Below are positions 48,431-56,725 of a DNA stretch of 64,000 bases, in pieces. The stretch is from Longispora sp047121295 (lineage in GTDB: Bacteria > Actinomycetota > Actinomycetes > Mycobacteriales > Micromonosporaceae), in assembly GCF_047121295.1 (NCBI RefSeq), contig NZ_CP139447.1, positions 6,696,001-6,760,000 of the forward strand, given 5' to 3'. How positions within the stretch are numbered: position 1 is the first letter of the stretch; every line of letters starts with the position of its first letter. The notes under the pieces were generated by a model. It made no database searches. It was not told the origin of the DNA and saw only the letters and a program-made list of their open reading frames with translations. The translations under genes and the position numbers were made by a program.

Positions 48431-50326
48431 TTAGTAGTGGGTGCGCTCCCGCAGGCCCAGCTCGCGGCGGAGCCGGTTCTCCGTCAGGGCCTCCGGGTGC
48501 GCCGGACAGGGGACGTCCGGGGTCGCCGGGTCGCCGTCGTGGTCGACGGGCAGCCCCACGGCCTCCCGCTCGGCGTTCGGCGCGCCGGGATTGTCCGGCC
48601 CGGTGTACTGCCCCGGCGCGGACGTGTGGTGCGCGAAGTCGTAGACGTGCGCCAGCTCGTGGAACAGCACCGTGACCGGCCGGCCGCCCTCGCCCGCGCC
48701 GTCGTGCGCCGGGTTGTAGCTGATCGTGTACCGCTCGCCGCCGTTCCACAGGGGCCGGTGGTCGGCGTACCCGTTCGCGTCGGTGGTCTCCCGGATCGTC
48801 AACTCGTTGCCCTGGTACGCGAGGCCGCCGAGCACCGGCCAGTCCGCCGCGACCGCCCGCGTGCCGTCGTGCGCCCGGTCGATCGCGGTCAGCATCTCCC
48901 GGCCCGTGGGCGAGCCGGCGAGCATGTCCAGGTCGGCGCGCACCCGGGCCACGAACTCCGGCGAGCCCTCCACCCTGATGGTGTCGCCGGGCCGGCCCTC
49001 GATCCGCACGGTGACGGCCCGGTCCGCGTCGACCCGGTCGCCGGGCGCGGTGAACGCCACGTCCGCGCCGGTACCGCCGGAGCCGGCGTTCGCGCCCCGG
49101 CCGCCGTAGAGCGTGTCGTCGCCCGCGCCGCCGGTCAGGGTGTCGTCGCCGTCGCCGCCGGACAGCACGTCGCGGTCCGCGCCACCGTCGAGCCGGTCGG
49201 AGCCGGTCGCGCCCTCCAGGTAGTCGGCGCCCGACCCGCCGGCCAGCCGGTCGTCGCCGGCCATGCCGTACAGCACGTCGTCGCCCCCGTCGCCGGTCAC
49301 CGTGTCGTCGCCCGCGCCCGCGTCCACATAGTCGTCGCCGGCCCCGGCGGAGATCCGGTCCTCCCCCGCGCCGCCGAACAGCCGGTCGTCGCCGTCCCCG
49401 CCGAGCAGCCGCGCCCCGGCGTCGCGCGGGGCGCCGTCGCGCGGCGTGCCGTCGCGCGGCCTGCCGTCATGAGGAGCGCCGTCGTGCGGCGTGCCGCCGT
49501 GCGGGGCGACGACACCGACCCGGAGGACGTCGTCGCCGTCGCCGCCGAGGAGGGTCACCCGCAGGTTCGTCCCGCGCGGCACGGTGATGGCGTCGCGGCC
49601 GGCGCCGCCCCGGACCACCAGCTCGGTACCCCCGAGGATCTGATGTTCTTCGCCGTTGACCACCACGAACCGCGCGCCGGTCACCGGGTCGGTCCGGACG
49701 GCCACCGTGTCGTCGCCGGGGCCGGTGTTCACGATCAGGGCACCGTCCACCCGGAGGAACACCGGGTCGGCCGGCTCCGCCGGTGGCACGAACGGCTCGG
49801 CGGAACCGGCCCAGGCGTCGTCGATCGCGCGCAGCGGACCCCGGAGCCACTCCAACGCGACCAGCTGACTCGCCAGCGTCACGTCCAGATCCGCCCGGAT
49901 GTCGCTGGCGGCCTGGATCTCGGCGATCACCACCGCCGTCCCCGACCGGTCCCCGATCGTCAGGGTGACCAGGTCGTCGGCGAACGTCGCGCCGACCCTC
50001 GCCGCGAGCCGCGCCCGGCTGTCGTCCAGCGCGTGCTGGGCGGTGCGCAGCGCGCCGGCCGCCGCGTCCAGGGCGTCGGCCGCCGTGCCGAGGTGGCCGC
50101 CCACCGTCCCGACGTCGGCCGTGAGCCTCGCGCGGTGCGCGCCGTAGCCCTCCGCCGTGCTCCCCGACCACCCGGCCGCGAACACCCGGGCCGTGGCCGT
50201 ACCGACCCGCTCGGCGGCGGCGTGCGCGCCGGTCTCGAGGGCGCGCAGCGCGCCGGCGGCGGACCGCAGCGCCGCGGGATCCGCGCCGAGCCGCCAGATG
50301 TTCGCGACGGTCTCGACCTCGGTCAC
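48431..50326 (-). CDS. WXG-like, RTX-repeat, M91-type metalloprotease
   Basis: The 631-residue protein begins with a helical WXG100-like domain (about 1-160; W53-S-G55), continues with a beta-rich stretch, nonapeptide RTX calcium-binding repeats GGxGxDxLx (about 258-425) and ends with a zinc-protease domain with HELAH at 556-560 in VTVLFHELAHVYDF, the pattern of the M91/NleD family. Inside the RTX region are six five-residue units of the form P-[HR]-D-G-x (DNA 49415-49504). There is no Sec signal; export by a type VII-like route is plausible. The GTG overlaps the stop of the EspC-like gene by 4 nt. Confidence 0.8.
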   Translation of the reverse strand: MTEVETVANIWRLGADPAALRSAAGALRALETGAHAAAERVGTATARVFAAGWSGSTAEGYGAHRARLTADVGTVGGHLGTAADALDAAAGALRTAQHALDDSRARLAARVGATFADDLVTLTIGDRSGTAVVIAEIQAASDIRADLDVTLASQLVALEWLRGPLRAIDDAWAGSAEPFVPPAEPADPVFLRVDGALIVNTGPGDDTVAVRTDPVTGARFVVVNGEEHQILGGTELVVRGGAGRDAITVPRGTNLRVTLLGGDGDDVLRVGVVAPHGGTPHDGAPHDGRPRDGTPRDGAPRDAGARLLGGDGDDRLFGGAGEDRISAGAGDDYVDAGAGDDTVTGDGGDDVLYGMAGDDRLAGGSGADYLEGATGSDRLDGGADRDVLSGGDGDDTLTGGAGDDTLYGGRGANAGSGGTGADVAFTAPGDRVDADRAVTVRIEGRPGDTIRVEGSPEFVARVRADLDMLAGSPTGREMLTAIDRAHDGTRAVAADWPVLGGLAYQGNELTIRETTDANGYADHRPLWNGGERYTISYNPAHDGAGEGGRPVTVLFHELAHVYDFAHHTSAPGQYTGPDNPGAPNAEREAVGLPVDHDGDPATPDVPCPAHPEALTENRLRRELGLRERTHY

Positions 50327-50691
50327 CGAGGCCCCTGCCGACCGGCCCCGTCGGCGCCGCCCCGGGCGGGTGGACCGGCGTCCCAGCCGGACATCCGGGC
50401 CGCCTCGTCCTCGTCCGCCCGGCGGTACGCCGCCGCGACCAGCAGCAACCGGTCGTAGTCGGTCTCCATGGCCTGGCGGAGCCGGTCGACCGGGGCCACG
50501 GCCTCCTCCGCCACCGCAGCCCATGAGCGGGCCAGGTCCCGGCCGCCCCGGCTGTCGCCGAACGCGGCGGCCGGCACTCCCATCGCGGGCTGTGCGGCAC
50601 GCAGCGCGTCGGCCAGCCCGGTGGCGGCGGCGTCGAACGCCGAGGCCAGCCGGACGAGCTCCCCGACGTCGGCTCTTACCTCATCGGCCAT
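50323..50691 (-). CDS. EspC/WXG100-like small protein
   Basis: The 122-residue, Ala-rich, helical protein resembles small type VII secretion partners (EspC/WXG100-like), with a helix-turn-helix design and a Gly/Ala/Arg-rich tail. It lacks a canonical WxG. It overlaps the following RTX-protease gene by 4 nt (GTGA), so the two should be made in a fixed ratio and may be cosecreted. Confidence 0.6.
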   Translation of the reverse strand: MADEVRADVGELVRLASAFDAAATGLADALRAAQPAMGVPAAAFGDSRGGRDLARSWAAVAEEAVAPVDRLRQAMETDYDRLLLVAAAYRRADEDEAARMSGWDAGPPARGGADGAGRQGPR

Positions 50692-50778
50692 GTCCCCACG
50701 CTAACGGACATGCGCAACCCTCTATGCGTACCCGAGCGCGCGCGGCGCGGAAACCGCCGCCCGATCCGCCGGTGCCGG

Positions 50779-51558
50779 CTACGGCCGCCAGATGTACGGC
50801 GTCGTCCGCGTCACCGGGGTCAGGCCCAGCCGCTCCAGGATGGGCCGGGAGTCCTCGGAGGCGTCCACCTGGAGGTACGCGTACCCGCGCGCGTGGGCGA
50901 GCCGGGCCCGGTAGGCGACCAGTGCCCGGTAGATCCCCTTGCGCCGCCACTCGGCGAGGGTGGCCCCGCCCCACAGCGAGGCGAAGCTGCGGGCCCCGAA
51001 CCGGATCCACGCCGCCGACACGACGAGCCCGTCGGCCTCGGCGACGACGATGGTCAGGCCGGCCGGGTCGGCGGCGAGCTCGCCGAGCAGGCCCTCGGCC
51101 AGGTCGCTGCGGTCGACGCCCCAGACGGCCTCCTCCATGGCGACGATCCGGGCCAGGTCGGCGGGCGAGGTCACCTCGCGCAGGGTCACGCCGGCCGGCG
51201 GGTCGCACGCGACGGCCAGCGGGCCGACCTCGCCGACGACCACGGTCTCCGGGTCCTCGGCCTCGAAGCCGGCGGCGAGCAGCCGGTCGGGCAGGTCGGC
51301 GGGCAGGTCGTGCGCGTAGGTCTTCCACTCGAACCGCTCGCCCCGGGCCGCGTAGAAGTCGCGCTGTCGGGCGATGAACGCGTCGAGGTCGGGGCCGTCG
51401 AGGCCGCCGAGATCCCGGTGGTACCCGATGAAGCCGCCCCACGGCAGGCCGGACACCCGCCAGATCGGGCCGTCCTTCTCGCAGATCGCCCCGAGGGGCA
51501 GGTCGTCGGGCTCGTGGCCCCGCATCTCGGCGTCGAACGCCGTCAACAAGTCAGTCAT
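50779..51558 (-). CDS. GNAT family acetyltransferase
   Basis: The 259-residue protein has a GNAT domain in the C-terminal half (SLWGGATLAEWRRKGIYRALVAYRARLAHARG, acetyl-CoA loop about 200-230). The N-terminal part has no clear domain. ATG at 51558 was taken as start; GTG at 51567 adds three residues and is possible. It is followed by the EspC-like gene after about 87 nt of unrelated sequence. Confidence 0.8.
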   Translation of the reverse strand: MTDLLTAFDAEMRGHEPDDLPLGAICEKDGPIWRVSGLPWGGFIGYHRDLGGLDGPDLDAFIARQRDFYAARGERFEWKTYAHDLPADLPDRLLAAGFEAEDPETVVVGEVGPLAVACDPPAGVTLREVTSPADLARIVAMEEAVWGVDRSDLAEGLLGELAADPAGLTIVVAEADGLVVSAAWIRFGARSFASLWGGATLAEWRRKGIYRALVAYRARLAHARGYAYLQVDASEDSRPILERLGLTPVTRTTPYIWRP

Positions 51559-51720
51559 CCCCCGCACCCAAACACGCCCCGGCCGGCGCCCGCCACCGGT
51601 TTACCGGAAGCGGGGCCGGCCGGGGCCGAGCTGGGTCGTGCCGAGGCGGAGCCGTCCGGGCCGGGCCCGGCCGGACGAACCCGGCCCGGGCCGGGCCGGT
51701 CGAGGCGCGGCCGAGTGCTC

Positions 51721-52740
51721 TCAGGCCGCCAGCATCGGCACGTCCTGGAGCAGCGCCACGCGGACCCGCACCCCGGGCACCAGCCCACCGGCCAGCGGGC
51801 TCGGCACGTCCGCGACGATCTCCTGGCCGCCGGGCAGCGTCAACGCCAGCCGGGTCAGCGCGCCGTGGAACGTCCGGGCCGCGATCAGCACGTCGCCGGT
51901 CTCGTCCGCGACCACGGTCAGCGCCTCGGGCCGGACCAGGATCTCCGTGTCGCCGTCGCCGGCGAGTTCCCGGGTCGAACCGAACACCTCGACGGCCGCC
52001 GGGGACACCCGGCGCGCGGGCAGCCGGTTGGTGGTGCCCACGAACTCGGCCACGAACGCCGTGGCCGGCCGGTGGTAGAGCTCGTCGGGGCTGGCGAGCT
52101 GTTCGACCCTGCCGGCACGGAGTACGGCGACGCGGTCGGCGATCGACAGCGCCTCGCTCTGGTCGTGGGTGACGAACAGGGTCGTGGTGCCCAGCCGCTG
52201 CTGGATCCGGCGGATCTCGTCGCGGAGCTGGGTACGCACCTGGGCGTCCAGCGCCGACAGCGGCTCGTCGAGGAGCAGCACCCGGGGCTCGATGGCCAGG
52301 GCGCGGGCCAGGGCGACCCGCTGCTGCTGCCCGCCGGACAGCTGGTGCGGGAACGCCTTCGCCTTGTCGCCCAGGCCGACGAGTTCGAGCAGCTCGGTGG
52401 CCTTCGCGCGCCGGGCGGCCGGGGCCACCTTGCGGACCCGCAGCCCGAAGGCCACGTTCTCCAGCGCGTTGAGGTTGGGGAACAGGCTGAACGCCTGGAA
52501 CACCATGCCCATGTCGCGCTTGGCGGCCGGTACCCGGGTGATGTCGGCGTCGCCGACCAGCACCGAACCGGAGTCGACGGTCTCGAAGCCGGCGAGAACC
52601 CGCAGGGCCGTGGTCTTGCCGCAGCCGGACGGACCGAGGAGCGCGACCAGTTCGCCGGGCGCGATGGCCAGGTCGAGCCCGTCGAGCGCGGCGACGTCGC
52701 CGAAGCTGCGGCGCAAACCGCTCATGTTGACGGCGGTCAT
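51721..52740 (-). CDS. ABC importer ATPase (PotA/FbpC type)
   Basis: The 339-residue ATPase powers a binding-protein-dependent importer. Walker A GPSGCGKT (37-44), Q-loop VFQAFS, signature LSGGQQQR, Walker B LLLDEPLSALD and H-loop THDQSE are intact; a C-terminal TOBE-like domain follows. The ATG is preceded by GAGGTG inside a 23-codon mini-cistron and overlaps its stop as ATGA. Three preceding genes encode the permeases and binding protein. Confidence 0.92.
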   Translation of the reverse strand: MTAVNMSGLRRSFGDVAALDGLDLAIAPGELVALLGPSGCGKTTALRVLAGFETVDSGSVLVGDADITRVPAAKRDMGMVFQAFSLFPNLNALENVAFGLRVRKVAPAARRAKATELLELVGLGDKAKAFPHQLSGGQQQRVALARALAIEPRVLLLDEPLSALDAQVRTQLRDEIRRIQQRLGTTTLFVTHDQSEALSIADRVAVLRAGRVEQLASPDELYHRPATAFVAEFVGTTNRLPARRVSPAAVEVFGSTRELAGDGDTEILVRPEALTVVADETGDVLIAARTFHGALTRLALTLPGGQEIVADVPSPLAGGLVPGVRVRVALLQDVPMLAA

Positions 52741-52808
52741 GCGGGCACCTCACTCGGCCGGGCGGTCACGGGCCGGCCGCACCGCACTGAGCCACTACGT
52801 TCGCTCAT
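52737..52808 (-). CDS. 23-codon 'MSERS' mini-cistron in the ABC operon
   Basis: The ORF begins MSERSGSVRCGR and ends ARPSEVPA. Its ATG overlaps the permease stop as ATGA and its TGA overlaps the ATPase ATG as ATGA, so ribosomes could pass from one to the next. Ser-Glu-Val codons give GAGGTG, the ATPase Shine-Dalgarno site. It is related to the mini-cistron at 44119-44199. Confidence 0.5.
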   Translation of the reverse strand: MSERSGSVRCGRPVTARPSEVPA

Positions 52809-53578
52809 GCCTTCTTCTCTTTTCGGTCCAGTGCGGAGACGGACAGCAGCAGCAGCCAGGTGAACACCAGGCTGGCGAGACTGACCGCGACGGAGAGCTT
52901 GCCGTCCGATCCGCCGATCTTGACCAGCCAGACCGGGATGGTCTCGAACAGCAGGACGCTGGCGACGGTGAACTCGCCGAGCACCAGCGCCAGGGTGAGG
53001 AACGCCGCGCCGAGCAGCCCGGACCGCAGCTGCGGCAGGACGACCCGGCCGAGGACCGTCGCCCACGAGGCGCCCAGGCCCCGGGCCGCGTCGACCAGGG
53101 TGCGCAGGTCGCCGCCGCGCACGCCCGCGTCGAGGCTGCGGTAGGCGAACGGGAGGGCCAGGACGGCGTACACGATGACGAGCACCCAGGGCAGTTCCGG
53201 GTCCTGGATGGACACCAGGAAGTCGCCGACCGGCGTGCCGGCCAGCTCCTCGGGGCCCATGCCCAGCAGGCTGCGGACGCCCACCACGAGCGCGATCGGC
53301 GGCACGGCCAGCGGGAGGAGGGACAGGTTCTCCACCAGCGGGCGCAGCTTCGGCAGCTTGAGGTGCACGACGAGCAGGGCCGGGATGACGACGATCAGGA
53401 CGACGATGACCGTGAGCACGGCGAGGGTCATCGAGCGGCGGAGCGCGTCGGTGAACCCGTCGGCGGAGACGATCTCGCCGTAGACGTTCGTGCCGTCCTG
53501 GACGGTGAACGCGAAGGAAGCCAGGAGGGGGACGACGAAGTACAGCCCGACGAGGAGGAGCGCGAACCGGCGGATCAC
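52805..53578 (-). CDS. ABC importer permease, second
   Basis: The 257-residue inner-membrane permease has six hydrophobic segments and the EAA-loop LVDAARGLGASWATVLGRVVLPQL (about 165-188). GTG at 53578 was chosen because GAGG lies 8 nt upstream; a GTG three codons earlier is possible. It follows the first permease with a duplicated segment between them. Sequence is closest to the PotC/FbpB/PhnV class. Confidence 0.88.
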   Translation of the reverse strand: MIRRFALLLVGLYFVVPLLASFAFTVQDGTNVYGEIVSADGFTDALRRSMTLAVLTVIVVLIVVIPALLVVHLKLPKLRPLVENLSLLPLAVPPIALVVGVRSLLGMGPEELAGTPVGDFLVSIQDPELPWVLVIVYAVLALPFAYRSLDAGVRGGDLRTLVDAARGLGASWATVLGRVVLPQLRSGLLGAAFLTLALVLGEFTVASVLLFETIPVWLVKIGGSDGKLSVAVSLASLVFTWLLLLSVSALDRKEKKA

Positions 53579-53580
53579 TT

Positions 53581-53697
53581 CAGCCACCTCGACGTCCGGC
53601 GCTGGAGGAACTGGGACTCAGGCCGATCATCAGCACGCATCACCGCAACCACCTCGATGTCCGTCGTTGCAGCAACCAGTACCCGATCATCAGCACG
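53581..53697. repeat. Duplicated 3' end of the first permease gene
   Basis: Two diverged copies, 53581-53637 and 53646-53697, share CAxCCACCTCGAxGTCCG and GATCATCAGCACG. The right copy is the functional C terminus of the first permease; the left copy reads out of frame as LQRRTSRWLK followed by a stop, and provides the ribosome binding site of the second permease. Confidence 0.7.
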
Positions 53698-54428
53698 CCG
53701 ACGATGATCAGCATGTCCAGGGCCAGCGCCGCGCCGATCCCCTCGCCGCCGACCAGCACGTTGCCGCTGAGCACGTCGGCGATCTGCAGGGTGATCAGGG
53801 GCACGGAGCCGCCGACCAGGGCCGCCGCCGTCGCGTAGGCGCTGAACGCCCCGCAGAACAGCAGCAGCGCGCCCGCGCCGACCGGCGGGGCCAGCACCGG
53901 GGCGCCGACGTGGCGCCAGTAGTGCCAGCGCGAGCCGCCGAGGCTGGCGGCGGCCTCGCCCCACTGCGGCTTGACCGCGTCCAGGGCGGGAAGAACGACG
54001 AGCACCATGAGGGGTACCAGGAAGTAGAGGTAGACGACGGACAGTCCGACCATGTTGTACAGCGAGAAACCGGTGTCGGCGAGCCCGAGCATCTTGGTCA
54101 CGATGCCGGCGTTGCCGATCGTGGCCATGAACGCGAAGGCCAGCGGCACGCCGCCGAAGTTGGCGAGCACCCCCGACGCCGTGGTGACGACCTTGCGGAG
54201 CACCCCGGGCTTGCTCTTCACCACGGCCTGGGCGATGAGCGTGCCGAGAACGGCACCGAGCACCGCCGTGACCAGGGAGAGCTTGAGGCTCCCGGCCAGG
54301 GCGATGCCGTATGCCCCGCCGACGGTGTCGCCGAGGCTGGTCGCCCCGGTCGCCAACATGGCGACTGGAGCGACCAGACCGATCCCGACGATCACTACGA
54401 AGGGGACGAGCGCGAACCACTTGCTCAA
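53640..54428 (-). CDS. ABC importer permease, first
   Basis: The 262-residue permease has six hydrophobic segments and the EAA-loop WGEAAASLGGSRWHYWRHVGAPVLAPP (about 158-184). The TTG start overlaps the stop of the binding-protein gene by 4 nt (TTGA). C-terminal LQRRTSRWLR is duplicated just downstream. Confidence 0.88.
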   Translation of the reverse strand: MSKWFALVPFVVIVGIGLVAPVAMLATGATSLGDTVGGAYGIALAGSLKLSLVTAVLGAVLGTLIAQAVVKSKPGVLRKVVTTASGVLANFGGVPLAFAFMATIGNAGIVTKMLGLADTGFSLYNMVGLSVVYLYFLVPLMVLVVLPALDAVKPQWGEAAASLGGSRWHYWRHVGAPVLAPPVGAGALLLFCGAFSAYATAAALVGGSVPLITLQIADVLSGNVLVGGEGIGAALALDMLIIVGVLMIGYWLLQRRTSRWLR

Positions 54429-55567
54429 GAGGTGATCGCCTTCGCCCAGTTGTCGGCGAGCACCTTCTTCACGGCCGTGATCTGGTCCGGGGTCGGGAAC
54501 TTGACGTCACCCTCGACCTTCGGCAGCTTGGCGACCAGGTCGGCCTTCGCGGTGTTCGCGGCGACCATCTTCGGCAGCCGGACCGGGCGGGCGTAGCCCT
54601 TGAGCCACAGGTTCTGGCCCTCGTCGGAGTAGAGGAACTCCTCCCACAGGCGCGCGGCGGCCGGGTGCGGGGCGGACTTGTTGATCGCCTGGTTGTAGTA
54701 GTTCGCGTACTTGCCGTCCGACGGCACCGCGACCTTCCAGTCGATGCCCTTGTCCTTGAACTTGTCGGAGTAGCCGGCGTTCAGGTAGTCCCAGTCGATC
54801 GAGATCGGGGTCTCGCCCTTCTCGATCGTGGCCGGGGTCGACTCGACGGGCAGGAAGTTGCCGGCCTGCTTGAGCTTGGCGAACCAGTCGATGCCCGGCT
54901 GGATGTTGTCGTACGAGCCGCCGTTGGCGAGCGCCGCGGCGTACACGCCGGCGAAGGCCGAGCCCGACTTGGTCGGGTTGCCGTTCAGGGCGACCTTGCC
55001 CTTGTACTCCGGCTTCAGCAGATCGGCGAACGAGGTCGGGCAGACCGTGATCTTCTTGGCGTCGCAGCCGATGGAGACGAAGCCGCCGTAGTCGTTGTAG
55101 GACTTGCCGTCGGCGTCCTTCTGGTTCGCCGGGATCTCGTCCCACTTGGCGACCTTGTACGGGGCGAACAGGTCCTCCTTGGCGCCCGACAGCGCGAAGG
55201 CGCTACCGAGGTCGAGGACGTCCGGGGCCCGGTCCTGGCCCTTGAGGCTCTTCACCGCGTTGATCTCGTCGGAGGAGGAACCGTCCGGGTTCGCCTCCTC
55301 CAGCTTGATCCCGTACTTCTCCGAGAAGGTCTTCAGGATCTCGCCATAGTTCGCCCAGTCGTGGGGCAGCGTGATGACGTTGAGCTGCCCCTCCTTCTTG
55401 GCAGCCGCGATGAGCGCGTCCATGCCGCCCAGGTCGGCAGCGCTCTTCGCCTCGGCGGCGCTGGTCGTCGCGGCCGCCTTCTCCTTGGCCTTCGAGGACG
55501 AGCCGCAACCGGCGAGGCCCGCCACCGCCACCATGGCGGCCACGCTCACCACAAGTACTCGCTTCAC
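54425..55567 (-). CDS. ABC importer substrate-binding lipoprotein
   Basis: The 380-residue lipoprotein (lipobox LAGC at about 18-21) is a family 1 solute-binding protein of the PotD/FbpA/PhnS class; segments PHDWANYGEILKTFSEKYGI, GNPTKSGSAF and ISIDWDYLNAGYSDKF are typical. The substrate (iron, polyamine, phosphonate or an amino sugar) cannot be told. AGGAGC is 7 nt before the GTG. A perfect DasR-like palindrome lies 168 nt upstream, and three downstream genes complete the importer. Confidence 0.88.
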   Translation of the reverse strand: MKRVLVVSVAAMVAVAGLAGCGSSSKAKEKAAATTSAAEAKSAADLGGMDALIAAAKKEGQLNVITLPHDWANYGEILKTFSEKYGIKLEEANPDGSSSDEINAVKSLKGQDRAPDVLDLGSAFALSGAKEDLFAPYKVAKWDEIPANQKDADGKSYNDYGGFVSIGCDAKKITVCPTSFADLLKPEYKGKVALNGNPTKSGSAFAGVYAAALANGGSYDNIQPGIDWFAKLKQAGNFLPVESTPATIEKGETPISIDWDYLNAGYSDKFKDKGIDWKVAVPSDGKYANYYNQAINKSAPHPAAARLWEEFLYSDEGQNLWLKGYARPVRLPKMVAANTAKADLVAKLPKVEGDVKFPTPDQITAVKKVLADNWAKAITS

Positions 55568-55734
55568 TGCTTGCTCCTATGCCGGGAATCAATGCCTCGT
55601 CAGAGTGGGCAGCATGGATGTCTGAGAGATGAACGGGACGTGAGTCCCGTTCGAACCCTGCGGGCCCGGGTGACGACAGTCGGCTGAGCGGTGACCAAAA
55701 CCACTGCTCAGCGGGTCGGACCGTCGCGGTTCGT

Positions 55735-55750
55735 AGTGGTCTAGACCACT
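55735..55750. promoter_or_regulatory. DasR-type operator (dre)
   Basis: AGTGGTCTAGACCACT is a perfect 16-bp palindrome that matches the known dre consensus of DasR, the GlcNAc-responsive GntR/HutC-family regulator. Other HutC regulators share the TGGTCTAGACCA core. It overlaps the stop of the upstream lipoprotein gene. A weaker relative, GGTGACCAAAACCACT, is at 55690-55705. Confidence 0.75.
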
Positions 55751-56409
55751 TAGGGGGTGTACGCCTCATCCGTGTGACTCAGCTCCAGGAGGGTGTTGTT
55801 CCCGAACTGGTAGACGGCGGTGCGCTTGCGGTTCAGCCCGGCCGGCGGAACGTCGGGCGTCCGGGTCAGGTAGACGACCGTGGCCTTCTGCCCGCCGACG
55901 CTCACCGACTGGACCGGCTCCCGGTCGTTCAGGATCAGGGTCACCGTGCACACCGGGGCGCCGGACTCCTTCTTGCACAGCATCAGGCCCCAGAACCGGC
56001 CCGTCGTCCCCGTCGTGCTGCTCATGATCGTAGCGAGGGTGGAGATCCCGCCGTGCGGGTCGAGGTTGCCGGTCGCGCACGGCGCCTGGGCCGCGAGGGT
56101 CAGCCCGCCCGGCCCGGACCACGCGCCGTCGACGAGCGGCACGCCGGCCTCGCCGAAGTCCGAATACGGCGGCTTGGATCCCCTGACCCGCGCGGTGCGG
56201 ACCTCGGCGCAGGTGACCGTCGGGGTGCCGGCGGGTGCGGCCTTCGACGCGGCAGTGGACGCGGAGGCGGACGCGGCGGGGGTCGGCGGCGCGGGCGGGC
56301 TCGCGGACACCGCCGTGGAGGCCGCCGGAGCCGGGGGATCACCGCCGTCGCATCCGGTCAGGGTCACGGTGGCCACCGCGAGGAGCAGAACGGATCGGCG
56401 TACCCACAT
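55750..56409 (-). CDS. Lipoprotein with Ala/Ser/Pro-rich linker
   Basis: The 219-residue protein has a signal peptide with lipobox LTGC (about 17-20), a low-complexity Ala/Ser/Pro/Thr linker to about residue 60 and a globular C-terminal part with four further cysteines. Function unknown. It may share a transcript with, or simply precede, the ABC operon; its stop codon overlaps the dre site. Confidence 0.7.
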   Translation of the reverse strand: MWVRRSVLLLAVATVTLTGCDGGDPPAPAASTAVSASPPAPPTPAASASASTAASKAAPAGTPTVTCAEVRTARVRGSKPPYSDFGEAGVPLVDGAWSGPGGLTLAAQAPCATGNLDPHGGISTLATIMSSTTGTTGRFWGLMLCKKESGAPVCTVTLILNDREPVQSVSVGGQKATVVYLTRTPDVPPAGLNRKRTAVYQFGNNTLLELSHTDEAYTP

Positions 56410-56487
56410 GACGGTTCCTCTCGGCGCGAATGTGCGCCGGACGATAGCAACGACGAGCGCGAATGTCCCGGCACTGTCGCAAGCACG

Positions 56488-56724
56488 TCAGTCCGAGGGG
56501 ACCCGGTCCCCGGCCCCGCGCAGCGACTGTGGCCGGCCGGTGGTCTCGATCTCCGTCCTGACCCGCACCATCAGCTCCCGGGACGCGCGCCAGCCGGCCG
56601 CCTCGCCCTCGAACAGTTCGTCGCGGGACCGCGCCGTGACGAGCCACGGCCGCCCCGGTCGCCACTGCCGCCGGACGTGCCAGTACCGCAGGCCACCGCC
56701 CGGCGCCGGGGTGAAGACCTCCAC
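56488..56724 (-). CDS. Small basic protein, paralog of the next gene
   Basis: The 78-residue protein begins GTG 1 nt after the stop of the 140-residue gene. Segments RYWHVRRQWRPGRPW and ASRELMVRVRTEIETTGRPQSLRGAG match the N- and C-terminal ends of that neighbour, but its central membrane segments are missing. No function can be assigned. Confidence 0.6.
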   Translation of the reverse strand: MEVFTPAPGGGLRYWHVRRQWRPGRPWLVTARSRDELFEGEAAGWRASRELMVRVRTEIETTGRPQSLRGAGDRVPSD

Positions 56725-56725
56725 G

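Noticed and set aside
51568..51720. Self-complementary GC-rich DNA after the ATPase gene as a terminator
   Set aside because: Many overlapping CCGG stems but no single clear hairpin or T-run; too ambiguous to call.
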